From Bacteroidota bacterium (lineage in GTDB: Bacteria > Bacteroidota > Bacteroidia > Bacteroidales > Rikenellaceae), in NCBI GenBank assembly GCA_023443765.1, contig JAEZTA010000131.1, positions 1 through 7,224 on the forward strand: a stretch of 7,224 bases of DNA. The letters are read 5' to 3'. Shown here piece after piece: positions 1 through 6,223 of this stretch. Below the pieces are notes generated by a model. It was not told the DNA's origin. It ran no database searches and was given only the letters and a program-made list of their open reading frames with translations. Each line of letters begins with the position of its first letter. Positions within the stretch are counted from its first letter, which is position 1. The position numbers were made by a program, and so were the translations under genes.

Positions 1-45
1 CCACATCTGCTCGTTGACGAGCTTGATGATTGCGTCTTTGTTCAT
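1..45 (-). CDS. N-terminus of an unidentified protein (runs off the left edge)
   Basis: Only the first 15 codons are present, reading leftwards from the ATG at 45-43: MNKDAIIKLVNEQMW, with no stop before the edge. That is too short to assign a family. It looks like the amphipathic start of a small soluble helical protein; I see no signal peptide or membrane segment. The gene call rests on context: a Bacteroidetes-type -7 element on the same strand at 192-199 points towards it, a roughly 140-base leader with hairpins lies between, and a perfect 14-bp palindrome overlaps the start codon. An A-run sits just upstream of the palindrome, and there is no clear Shine-Dalgarno sequence, as is usual in Bacteroidetes. 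The gene is divergent from surE. Sequence to the left of the window would settle its identity. Confidence 0.55.
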   Translation of the reverse strand, partial: MNKDAIIKLVNEQMW

Positions 46-57
46 TGTTGCAACAAT
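44..57. repeat. Perfect 14-bp palindrome over the start codon of the left gene
   Basis: The sequence ATTGTTGCAACAAT is identical to its reverse complement with no spacer. On the minus strand its last two bases are the A and U of the start codon, and it follows a run of A. It could be a DNA operator for a dimeric regulator. It could also be a short RNA hairpin (5-bp stem, UGCA loop) that partly hides the AUG. No specific regulator family is recognised. Confidence 0.5.
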
Positions 58-187
58 TTTTTGCTGTTTCGCATTCGACATTCCCGCTGCGCCGTAGCTA
101 CCATACGGGGCCTTTGCCCGTAATCCCGCGGTTTCCCGCACCTGCCCTTGCGCCCAATGGAAGAGGTTGATACACGCCCTGAAAGGG
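46..187 (-). promoter_or_regulatory. Structured 5' leader of the left gene, with mutually exclusive hairpins
   Basis: This is the predicted untranslated leader between the minus-strand promoter and the ATG at 45. Reading the minus-strand RNA 5' to 3', a hairpin near the 5' end pairs CCCU with AGGG (187-177). Next comes GCGG-GAAA-CCGC, a GNRA-capped hairpin (139-128). Then UACGGG (122-117) can pair with CCCGUA (109-104) around a 7-base loop. The same CCGUA (108-104) can instead pair with UACGG downstream (96-92), again around a 7-base loop. The last two hairpins cannot coexist, which is an architecture used by attenuators and riboswitches. I compared it by eye with consensus patterns I remember for cobalamin, TPP, FMN, SAM-I, c-di-GMP-I, guanidine and ZTP riboswitches and saw no convincing match. 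That it is regulatory is an inference. Confidence 0.35.
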
Positions 188-191
188 ACTG

Positions 192-223
192 CAAATATAG
201 GAAGAAATTTCGGAACGGCGCAA
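192..223 (-). promoter_or_regulatory. Bacteroidetes-type promoter reading left
   Basis: On the minus strand, TATATTTG (199-192) matches the TAnnTTTG -7 consensus of the Bacteroidetes primary sigma factor. A TTG at 223-221 lies 21 bases upstream, a plausible -33 element. Transcription would start near 187-185, at the first leader hairpin, giving a leader of about 140 bases before the ATG at 45. Confidence 0.55.
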
Positions 224-226
224 GTA

Positions 227-261
227 TTGCATGAAAAAAGCGCAATTTATCACTATCTTTG
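227..261 (+). promoter_or_regulatory. Promoter of surE
   Basis: TATCTTTG at 254-261 matches the TAnnTTTG -7 element. The nearest TTG (227-229) is 24 bases upstream, longer than the usual spacing of about 19-21, so the -33 match is weak. The expected start site near 267 gives a leader of about 70 bases. That leader has complementary blocks CCGGCC (273-278) and GGCCGG (316-321) and an internal GGG-CGTG-CCC hairpin (285-294). Confidence 0.5.
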
Positions 262-337
262 TCAAAATAACACCGGCCCGGACAGGGCGTGCCCCAGGGT
301 GGGTTGCACGGTCACGGCCGGAAAACAAACGAAAAAC

Positions 338-1111
338 ATGAACGAAAAACTGATACTTGTAACCAACGACGACGGATACGATTCGAAAGGCATAGCGGCG
401 GCAATCGAGGTCGCACGGGCCTTCGGACGCGTAGTGGTCGTAGCTCCCGAAACAGCACAGAGCGGCATGAGCCAGGCCATCACGATGTACAATCCACTTT
501 ACCTGCGCCGCATCCGCGAGGAGGAAGGGCTGGAGGTTTACGCCTTCTCGGGAACCCCGGTCGACTGCGTGAAGATGGCCTTCGACTACCTGCTGCGCGA
601 CGAACGCGTGGACATGGTGATCTCGGGCGTCAACCACGGATCGAACTCAGCGGTCAACGTGCTCTATTCGGGAACGATGGGCGCAGCCATGGAGGGTAGT
701 TTCTACGGTTGTCCCGCCGTCGGGCTGTCGCTCGACGACCACGAGGCCGACGCGGATTTCGACGCCGCGGTGGTTTTCGGCAAACGGATCGTGGGCGATA
801 TTTTCGCCGCCCAGGAGCTCCAGCTGCCGCTGTGCCTCAACGTGAATATTCCGGTCGGCAGCGTCGGGGAACTCAAGGGAATAAAACTCTGCCGCCAGAA
901 CCGCGGCTTCTGGCGCGAGGAGTTCTACCGCCACGAAGATCCCCGGGGCCGGGAGTATTTCTGGCTCACGGGCGCATTCGTCAATGCCGAGCCCGAGGCC
1001 ACCGACACCGACGAATGGGCGATAGCCAACAAATACGTGGCAGTGGTTCCCGTGCAGGTCGACCTGACGGATTACCGCCAGCTGAAAAATCTTGGCAATG
1101 TGCTGAAATAG
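338..1111 (+). CDS. surE: 5'/3'-nucleotidase SurE
   Basis: This 257-residue protein is a metal-dependent nucleoside monophosphate phosphatase of the SurE family. It is cytoplasmic and removes phosphate from 5' and 3' nucleotides, which links it to nucleotide salvage and stationary-phase survival in well-studied bacteria. The family landmarks are in place. The N-terminal TNDDG motif has metal-binding D11 and D12; S42 lies in the QSG segment; the SGxNxGxN block (residues 96-103) carries N99; GTPVDC (72-77) and YSGTMGAAMEG follow. The length matches the usual 250-260 residues. The frame is open further upstream, but M1 at 338 places TNDDG at residues 9-13, as in other SurE proteins. The longer start at 167 would lie upstream of the -7 element at 254-261. 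The gene is divergent from the leftmost gene, and its 3' end contains the promoter of the next operon. Confidence 0.95.
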   Translation: MNEKLILVTNDDGYDSKGIAAAIEVARAFGRVVVVAPETAQSGMSQAITMYNPLYLRRIREEEGLEVYAFSGTPVDCVKMAFDYLLRDERVDMVISGVNHGSNSAVNVLYSGTMGAAMEGSFYGCPAVGLSLDDHEADADFDAAVVFGKRIVGDIFAAQELQLPLCLNVNIPVGSVGELKGIKLCRQNRGFWREEFYRHEDPRGREYFWLTGAFVNAEPEATDTDEWAIANKYVAVVPVQVDLTDYRQLKNLGNVLK

Positions 1112-1122
1112 TCGTATATTTG
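1092..1122 (+). promoter_or_regulatory. Promoter of the two-component operon
   Basis: TTG (1092-1094), a 20-base spacer and TATATTTG (1115-1122) form the best promoter match in the window to the Bacteroidetes consensus. The -33 half lies in the last codons of surE. Transcription would start near 1129, about 25 bases before the kinase ATG at 1155. The kinase operon can therefore be expressed independently of surE. No terminator is seen between the two genes, so readthrough is also possible. Confidence 0.7.
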
Positions 1123-1154
1123 TAAAAAGATAACCTTTACATATCCCGACGCCT

Positions 1155-2135
1155 ATGCTGATCAAGGTCCTGCTAGTCATCGCCATCGTCATTCAGTCGC
1201 TCGCCACGGTCTATGCGTTGCGGCTGGTGCGCACCACGAAATACAATTCGGTGTGGATCCTCTTCATCGTGGGCTTCTCGCTGCTGTCGGTCGAACGGCT
1301 CATCCAGTTGCTCGTCGTTTCGGGCTTCGAGGTCATCCCCCGCTGGTGGTTCGCCTACCTGGGGATCGTGATCTCGGTCTGCCTGTCGATCGGCGTAATG
1401 TACGCCCACAAGCTCTTCAAATACATCAACCGCCTCAACCGTCAGCGGTCGCTGCTGAACAAGCGCATCCTCACGGCGGTGCTCCGCACCGAGGAGAAGG
1501 CCCGGTCACGCTTCTCGAAGGAGCTGCACGACGGTCTCGGACCGCTGCTCTCGTCGGCCAAAATGTCGCTCACGGCCCTTTCGCGCGAGGAGCAGAGCAC
1601 GGACCAGCGCGAGATCATCGACAACACGACCTACGTGATCGACGAGGCGATCCGCTCGCTGCGCGAAATATCGAACAACCTTTCACCCCACGTGCTCAAC
1701 GACTTCGGACTGGCGCGCGGCGTGCAGAACTTCATCGACAAGAGCGCCGCGATGCACGACGTGAAGATTCGTTTCACGACGAACCTCCGTTCGGAGCGTT
1801 ACGATACGGACATCGAGGTGATCCTCTACCGCGTGATCTGCGAACTGATCAACAACTCGCTCAAGCACGCCGCCTGCACGGCGGTCAACCTCTCGTTGTC
1901 GCAGAACGGCTCGGAGCTGACGCTCGACTACACCGATAACGGCCGCGGGTTTAATCCGCAGGCGATGATGGACTGCGGCATGGGCCTTTCGAACATCGCG
2001 TCGCGCATCAACTCGCTGGGCGGCACGTTCGACATCGCATCGGCCAAAGGCAAGGGCATGCGGGCCGCCATCCGTGTCAACACGCAACAGGAACCCGCAC
2101 CGCTGAGCCGCAACCGCAAACACCGCCGCCGGTAA
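1155..2135 (+). CDS. Membrane sensor histidine kinase (HisKA_3 / NarX-DesK type)
   Basis: A 326-residue sensor kinase that should autophosphorylate and pass phosphate to the regulator encoded next. Residues 1-22, 33-56 and 64-85 are hydrophobic segments. The basic stretch at 23-29 and the basic region after 85 suggest an outside N-terminus and cytoplasmic kinase. The loops are too short for an extracytoplasmic sensor domain, so any signal is probably sensed in or at the membrane. A linker of likely coiled-coil character (88-120) leads to the dimerisation helix with ELHDGLGP; H125 is the phospho-acceptor. The HATPase_c domain follows, with the N box around ELINNSLKHA (230-239), DNGRGF (261-266) and GMGLSNI (275-281). 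The tail is very basic. No PAS, GAF or HAMP domain is evident. The stop codon overlaps the regulator's ATG by one base (TAATG), indicating translational coupling. The signal cannot be deduced. Confidence 0.93.
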   Translation: MLIKVLLVIAIVIQSLATVYALRLVRTTKYNSVWILFIVGFSLLSVERLIQLLVVSGFEVIPRWWFAYLGIVISVCLSIGVMYAHKLFKYINRLNRQRSLLNKRILTAVLRTEEKARSRFSKELHDGLGPLLSSAKMSLTALSREEQSTDQREIIDNTTYVIDEAIRSLREISNNLSPHVLNDFGLARGVQNFIDKSAAMHDVKIRFTTNLRSERYDTDIEVILYRVICELINNSLKHAACTAVNLSLSQNGSELTLDYTDNGRGFNPQAMMDCGMGLSNIASRINSLGGTFDIASAKGKGMRAAIRVNTQQEPAPLSRNRKHRRR

Positions 2136-2773
2136 TGGAACCGCACAAGATCATACTGGTCGACGACCATTCGCTCTTCCGCAACGGGTTGCGGGGGCTG
2201 CTCGAACGCTGCACGGAGTGCCGTGTGGTCGGCGAGGCGGCCAGCGGCGAGGAGTTCCTGGCGATGCTCGACACGGTCGATGCCGACATCGTGTTCATGG
2301 ACTTCGCGATGCCGGGGCTGGACGGGGCGCAGACGACCGAGCGGGCGCTGGCGCAGCGTCCGGACCTGCGGATCATCACGCTGTCGATGTTCGGCGAGGA
2401 GAGCTATTATTCGCGCATGGTCGAGGCCGGGGCCCGGGGGTTCCTGCTGAAGGATTCGGACATCGGCGACGTGATCGAGGCCATCGACACGGTGATGGCA
2501 GGCGGCAGTTATTTCTCGCCCCAGTTGCTTTCGTCGCTCACGGGCCGCATGCGGACGCGCGAAGACGCTGCGGACGAGCAGCTTTCGTCGCGCGAACGCG
2601 AGATTCTGGTGGCCGTCTGCCGGGGATTGTCGAACCAGGAGATCGCCGACGAACTCTTCATCTCGAAGCGCACGGTCGACAAGCACCGCGCCAACATCCT
2701 CGAAAAAACCGGCTGCAAGAACACGGCTTCACTGGTGGTTTACGCTATCCGGAACGGCATCGTCGAGGTTTAG
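2135..2773 (+). CDS. NarL/FixJ-family response regulator (REC + LuxR-type HTH)
   Basis: This 212-residue DNA-binding response regulator is the evident partner of the preceding kinase. The receiver domain (about 4-120) carries the acidic pair D10-D11, the phospho-acceptor D56 in VFMDFAMPG, T82 and K106, all the residues needed for phosphorylation-dependent switching. A linker leads to a LuxR-type helix-turn-helix (about 150-208) with the typical LSSREREIL start, the GLSNQEIADELFISKRTVDKH recognition region (split here as residues near 165-185) and a closing helix. Phosphorylation by the kinase would be expected to promote dimerisation and promoter binding. The ATG at 2135 overlaps the kinase stop codon, so the two are made in a coupled fashion. 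GC is high here: one sampled 60-base line (2221-2280) has about 72 percent. The target genes are unknown; the nearest co-directional gene is the methyltransferase 34 bases downstream. Confidence 0.94.
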   Translation: MEPHKIILVDDHSLFRNGLRGLLERCTECRVVGEAASGEEFLAMLDTVDADIVFMDFAMPGLDGAQTTERALAQRPDLRIITLSMFGEESYYSRMVEAGARGFLLKDSDIGDVIEAIDTVMAGGSYFSPQLLSSLTGRMRTREDAADEQLSSREREILVAVCRGLSNQEIADELFISKRTVDKHRANILEKTGCKNTASLVVYAIRNGIVEV

Positions 2774-2807
2774 CCGGCATCTCCGCGTCCGAAAACCGAA
2801 AGATCGG

Positions 2808-3617
2808 ATGAATATGAAAATCAACGATAAAAGGCCCTCCTTATACCAGCAGTCGGCGTGTAATATATGGACGGACCCCTATATTCAGCAACAGCTTCTC
2901 AAAGAACATCTGAAAACTTCATCGGACGGAGCCAGCCGGAACACGGAATCCATCCGGAAAATCGTCGATTTTATTTCGGCCCATACCTCTCCTGCGACCT
3001 CGCTCCTCGACCTGGGATGCGGTCCCGGCCTGTACGCCTCGCGCCTCAAGGATCGGGGGTATGCGGTTACGGGCGTTGACTTCAACAAAGCATCCGTCGA
3101 TTACGCCCGCAGAGAGCGTCCGGACATAAATTACCTGCAGGCGGACTATATCAAGGATTACCCGGATGGCCGTTTCGATGCGGTCCTTATGATCTACTGC
3201 GACTTCGGGACCCATTCGGACGACAACCGGAGCCGCCTGCTGAAAAATATCTGCAACTCCCTCAATGAGGGCGGAAAATTTATTTTCGATGTATTCACAC
3301 CCGGTCTGATCCGGGACAAGCAGGAGTCGAAAAGTTGGGACCATGCGCCGTCGGGCGGCTTTTGGAGCGAAGGTGAATACCTATTGCTGAGCCAGACGTT
3401 CCACTACCCCGCAGACAAAGCCTTCGGATACCAGTATAATCTGGCGACCAAAAACGGCAATAAACATTTTATCATTTGGGAGCGCTATTTTTCCGAGGAG
3501 GAAATTACAGCCGTTTTAAAACAGGCCGGGTTCAGCCGCGTCGCTATTTACAAGGATGTAGCCGGCGGCAATGATTTTACTTCAGATTCCGAAATGTTCG
3601 TCGTTGCGGAAAAATAG
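2808..3617 (+). CDS. Class I SAM-dependent methyltransferase
   Basis: A 269-residue soluble methyltransferase with a Rossmann fold. SAM-binding motif I is LLDLGCGPG (66-74), followed by GVDFN with acidic D91 that should bind the ribose hydroxyls of SAM, a QAD motif near 111, and the FDAVLMIYCDFG strand around 124-135. The N-terminal block NIWTDPYI...LLKEHL...DGASR (19-44) resembles a group of uncharacterised small-molecule methyltransferases I associate mainly with Firmicutes and gut Bacteroidales. The substrate is unknown. Two in-frame ATGs (2808 and 2814) are possible; I chose the first. No TAnnTTTG element is visible in the 34 bases after the regulator, so co-transcription with the two-component genes is plausible. 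Composition differs from the neighbours: sampled 60-base lines run at about 37-57 percent GC against 65-72 percent in the preceding genes, with many AAA, TAT and ATT codons. This suggests later acquisition. Confidence 0.88.
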   Translation: MNMKINDKRPSLYQQSACNIWTDPYIQQQLLKEHLKTSSDGASRNTESIRKIVDFISAHTSPATSLLDLGCGPGLYASRLKDRGYAVTGVDFNKASVDYARRERPDINYLQADYIKDYPDGRFDAVLMIYCDFGTHSDDNRSRLLKNICNSLNEGGKFIFDVFTPGLIRDKQESKSWDHAPSGGFWSEGEYLLLSQTFHYPADKAFGYQYNLATKNGNKHFIIWERYFSEEEITAVLKQAGFSRVAIYKDVAGGNDFTSDSEMFVVAEK

Positions 3618-3667
3618 GAGATCCCGCTGTTTTTTCAGGCAAACCGCCCGACCGGCGGCGATTGGCC
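3618..3667. terminator. Convergent intergenic hairpins, probable transcription end
   Basis: The gap between the methyltransferase and the convergent cardiolipin synthase gene holds a GC-rich hairpin, CCGCC (3644-3648) with GGCGG (3654-3658) around a 5-base loop. On the minus strand it is followed by TTTG, so it could end the cls transcript. For the plus strand, a weak GCGG/CCGC pairing (3606-3627) that spans the stop codon is followed by six T (3630-3635). Neither is a textbook terminator. Confidence 0.4.
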
Positions 3668-5083
3668 TTACAGCAGCGGTGAGAACACCCGCATGAACGA
3701 CTCCACAATGCGGCGTTTGCGGGGACGGTTGAACCATTCGCCGGGCGTCAGCATGTGGCTGCGCGAGGCGTCGTCTTCGAAAACGGCGGCCATGCGGGTC
3801 GTGAAATCCTCATCATAGACGAAGGCGTTGACCTCGAAGTTGTGTTCAAAACTGCGGAAATCCATGTTCGCCGAGCCGATGACGGTCAGGCCGTCGTCGA
3901 TGATCAGCAGTTTGGAGTGCAGGAAGCCGGGTTCGTAGAAGAGTATCTTCACCCCGGCTTTCATCATGTCGTCGAGGTAGGAGTGCGACGCCAGGTCGAC
4001 GACCTTTGAGTCGGAGCGCGCCGGGAGCATCAGCCTCACGTCGATCCCGGCCAGCGCCGCCACCTGCAGAGCGGTGTTCAGCACGTCGGACGGGAGGTAA
4101 TAGGGAGTCTGAATCCAGATGCGTTTCCGGGCGTTCGAAATGGCATAGCTGTCGGCCTGCAGCAAGGCCCGCCATTTGCCGAACGGACCGCTCGGCACGA
4201 TCTGCAAAATGTCGTTCGTATAACGTTCCGCCGCAGGATAGTACTCCGCAGCATAGATGCTCTGCTTCGTGGTCGCCGACCAATCGCTCAGGAACGACGC
4301 CTGCAAACCCACCGCACCGTTACCCTCGATCCGGAAATGGGTGTCGCGCCACGATCCCCACTCCGTGCCGCGGACATAGCGGTCGGCGATGTTCATGCCC
4401 CCGATAAAGCCCACGCGACCGTCGATAATGACAATTTTACGGTGATTGCGGTAGTTGACCTTGCTCGTGAAGAGCGGGAATTTGACGTGCAGGAAAGAGA
4501 ATACCTCGATGCCTTCGCGGCGCATCCCCTCGAAAAAAGCCTTTTTCACCCCGCTGCACCCTACGTCGTCGTACAAGATGCGCACTTCGACCCCTTCGCG
4601 GGCCTTCGCAACCAGCGCGTCGCGCAGTCGGCAGCCCGTCGGGTCGTCGCAGAAGATGTAATACTGGATGTGGACGTGGTGTTTCGCCCGGGCGATCTCA
4701 GCGAGCAGGGCCTCCATCTTCGACGCCCCGTCGGTATAGGGGGTGATGCGGCTGCCGTAAAGCGGCACAGAGTGGATCGTGGATGCGAGCAGCGTGGCCA
4801 GCGGGCGGTATTCGGCCGGGATGTCGGGTTGTTCGGCGTCGTGGGCCTCTTCGAGCTGCATGGTGATGCGCTTGCGCGTGCGGCGCGAGATGATGCGCTG
4901 CTTGGAGAGGTTCTGGCCGAAGAAAAAATAGAAAATAAGTCCCACGACCGGGGCGAGCAACAGCACGATGATCCACGGCAGGGTCTTCAGCGGGTTCCGG
5001 TTGTCGGTGATGATAACCAGAACGATGCCGAGGATCGTGACCGAATAGATTACAAGGAAAGTATATGTCAGTATTTGCTGCAT
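3668..5083 (-). CDS. cls: Cardiolipin synthase, phospholipase D superfamily
   Basis: This 471-residue membrane enzyme condenses two phosphatidylglycerol molecules to cardiolipin and glycerol. Two membrane helices come first (about 4-25 and 35-55, the second ending in GLIFYFFFGQN), a layout known for bacterial Cls. Two PLD catalytic HKD motifs follow. The first is H214-x-K216-x4-D221 in NYRNHRKIVIIDG, and the second is H389-x-K391-x4-D396 in FLHSKLLIIDDG. GGMN and GSANMD motifs follow the respective HKD motifs, and both active-site halves look intact. The frame is open upstream to an ATG at 5125, which would add 14 polar residues (MRDSGPHDEKKPTD). I chose the ATG at 5083 because it starts directly at the first membrane helix, as in other Cls proteins, but the longer form is possible. 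The gene follows the DUF4837 lipoprotein gene by 54 bases (12 with the longer start) with no promoter seen between, so the two are probably one operon. Confidence 0.93.
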   Translation of the reverse strand: MQQILTYTFLVIYSVTILGIVLVIITDNRNPLKTLPWIIVLLLAPVVGLIFYFFFGQNLSKQRIISRRTRKRITMQLEEAHDAEQPDIPAEYRPLATLLASTIHSVPLYGSRITPYTDGASKMEALLAEIARAKHHVHIQYYIFCDDPTGCRLRDALVAKAREGVEVRILYDDVGCSGVKKAFFEGMRREGIEVFSFLHVKFPLFTSKVNYRNHRKIVIIDGRVGFIGGMNIADRYVRGTEWGSWRDTHFRIEGNGAVGLQASFLSDWSATTKQSIYAAEYYPAAERYTNDILQIVPSGPFGKWRALLQADSYAISNARKRIWIQTPYYLPSDVLNTALQVAALAGIDVRLMLPARSDSKVVDLASHSYLDDMMKAGVKILFYEPGFLHSKLLIIDDGLTVIGSANMDFRSFEHNFEVNAFVYDEDFTTRMAAVFEDDASRSHMLTPGEWFNRPRKRRIVESFMRVFSPLL

Positions 5084-5137
5084 ATCCGTCGGTTTCTTCT
5101 CATCGTGCGGCCCGGAGTCCCGCACCGGGGTCCGGGG

Positions 5138-6142
5138 CTACTGTTTCGGGAATTGCACCGAATAGAGCAGGTGTTCGACGCCGCGCATGTAATTGCGCTT
5201 GCGGGGCTTGTTGAGGTCGGGAGCGAAGACGTAGCAGTCGAGCGTGAAGACGCGGTTAGTGGCCGTGTCGACGGTCGTATAGCTGACGAACGGACCGCCC
5301 ATGAAGTCGCCGTGCACGTCCCAGAAGCCGCGCAGTTCGCACCACAGGCGTCCCTCCAGGCGGAACAGGCGGTAGTCGGGTTCAAACACGTCGGAAGTCG
5401 TCATATAGGAGCCGTCCGACGGGCCGGGAATCCGCGCCGCATACTTGTTGCGCGCAGCGATCAAGGCCTCTTTCGTAAGCGCCTGCTTGCCTTCATAAGG
5501 ATAGGAATAGATGAAAAATCCCTGGCTTGCCGTGGGATATTCGTTGCGTGCCCAGAGGAAGTCACCTTCCAGTTTGGCCTGGATATATCCCTTCGGAATC
5601 TTCATTTCGACACCGAAGGTCTTGAGGATATTCGCCTCGATCGAGGGGTTGCCGTAAGCTGCATTGGCCTTCAGCGAGCGGTTGCGTTCGGCCTGTTCGA
5701 GTGCATAGACGAGGCTCTCGCGATTCTCCGAAAGGTAGGCCACCAGCGCCTTGTCGTCGGGGCTCTGCACCGTCATCACGATCTGCGGCTCGGCCGTCAC
5801 GTCGTATTGTACGGCGGTATTGGACTCCTGGACAGCCGGGTCGACCAGGATTTTGAGGATGTTGCGGTGGTCGGCGACCATGCCCGTGAAACCCCGTTCC
5901 TGGACACGCAGTACGTCGAACAGCGGTTCATCCTGGTTCAGGTAGGGCACAGGAGCCGTGAAGATCGCGCGCAGCGTATCGCCCACCTCGCCCGTCCACT
6001 CTTTCTGGGGACAAACTACGATCAGTTCGTAAGGCCGTCCCTGCGCACTTTTTTTGGATTTGGTCAGCGAGTGGAAGGCATCACAGCCTGCCATCGTCGC
6101 GACGAGAAGCGCCGCGAACGCGATGCGATAAAACGTTTTCAT
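5138..6142 (-). CDS. DUF4837-family lipoprotein
   Basis: A 334-residue lipoprotein of unknown function. The N-terminus is a lipoprotein signal peptide: MKTFYR, a hydrophobic core (about 7-18) and a lipobox-like MAGC with C20 as the lipidated cysteine. The next residues, DAFHS, do not contain the acidic-rich export signal described for surface-exposed Bacteroidetes lipoproteins, so an inner-leaflet, periplasm-facing location is more likely. The mature part begins with a charged stretch, then GRPYELIVVCPQKEW and GEVGDTLRAIF. I recognise these, along with the overall length, as typical of the Bacteroidetes-restricted DUF4837 family. There are no catalytic motifs I can name. It is the first gene of the leftward unit with cls, has its own -7 element 28 bases upstream of the ATG, and is divergent from the deacetylase gene. 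The neighbours suggest an envelope role, but that is inference. Confidence 0.85.
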   Translation of the reverse strand: MKTFYRIAFAALLVATMAGCDAFHSLTKSKKSAQGRPYELIVVCPQKEWTGEVGDTLRAIFTAPVPYLNQDEPLFDVLRVQERGFTGMVADHRNILKILVDPAVQESNTAVQYDVTAEPQIVMTVQSPDDKALVAYLSENRESLVYALEQAERNRSLKANAAYGNPSIEANILKTFGVEMKIPKGYIQAKLEGDFLWARNEYPTASQGFFIYSYPYEGKQALTKEALIAARNKYAARIPGPSDGSYMTTSDVFEPDYRLFRLEGRLWCELRGFWDVHGDFMGGPFVSYTTVDTATNRVFTLDCYVFAPDLNKPRKRNYMRGVEHLLYSVQFPKQ

Positions 6143-6169
6143 AGCCGGTCGATTCGAGTTGTCTTTTTA

Positions 6170-6177
6170 CAAATATA
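6170..6177 (-). promoter_or_regulatory. -7 element of the lipoprotein-cls operon
   Basis: On the minus strand this reads TATATTTG, a perfect TAnnTTTG match. The predicted start near 6163 gives a leader of about 20 bases before the ATG at 6142. A TTTG at 6193-6190 is only 12 bases upstream, too close to be a normal -33, and no TTG occurs at the usual distance. Confidence 0.55.
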
Positions 6178-6209
6178 CGCATATTTTTCCAAATGGCACG
6201 GAATTTCAC

Positions 6210-6217
6210 TATTTTTG
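6210..6217 (+). promoter_or_regulatory. -7 element of the deacetylase gene, abutting its ATG
   Basis: TATTTTTG fits TAnnTTTG and ends only six bases before the ATG at 6224. With the usual distance from this element to the start site, transcription would begin at or within a base or two of the start codon. No good -33 element is visible. It lies 32 bases from the oppositely directed -7 element at 6170-6177. Confidence 0.5.
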
Positions 6218-6223
6218 CGGGCC

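Noticed and set aside
46..187. A known riboswitch class in the left leader
   Set aside because: Fragments such as GGGAAACC and GGGCAAAGG recall c-di-GMP-I or cobalamin elements, but the conserved order and spacing of those classes are not present, so no class name was assigned.
167..337. N-terminal extension of SurE to the ATG at 167
   Set aside because: It would add 57 residues before the conserved TNDDG start and would begin upstream of the -7 element at 254-261.
1928..2686. A 252-codon minus-strand open frame across the kinase-regulator junction
   Set aside because: It is a shadow of the two well-supported plus-strand genes, with low-complexity Arg/His/Val-rich composition and no promoter or motif.
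4337..6223. A very long plus-strand open frame (over 600 codons) running into the deacetylase
   Set aside because: It is exactly antisense to cls and the DUF4837 gene, both of which have clear family motifs. Its translation has no recognisable domain and is arginine-, valine- and histidine-rich, as expected from the reverse complement of GC-rich codons. Only the part from 6224 is real.
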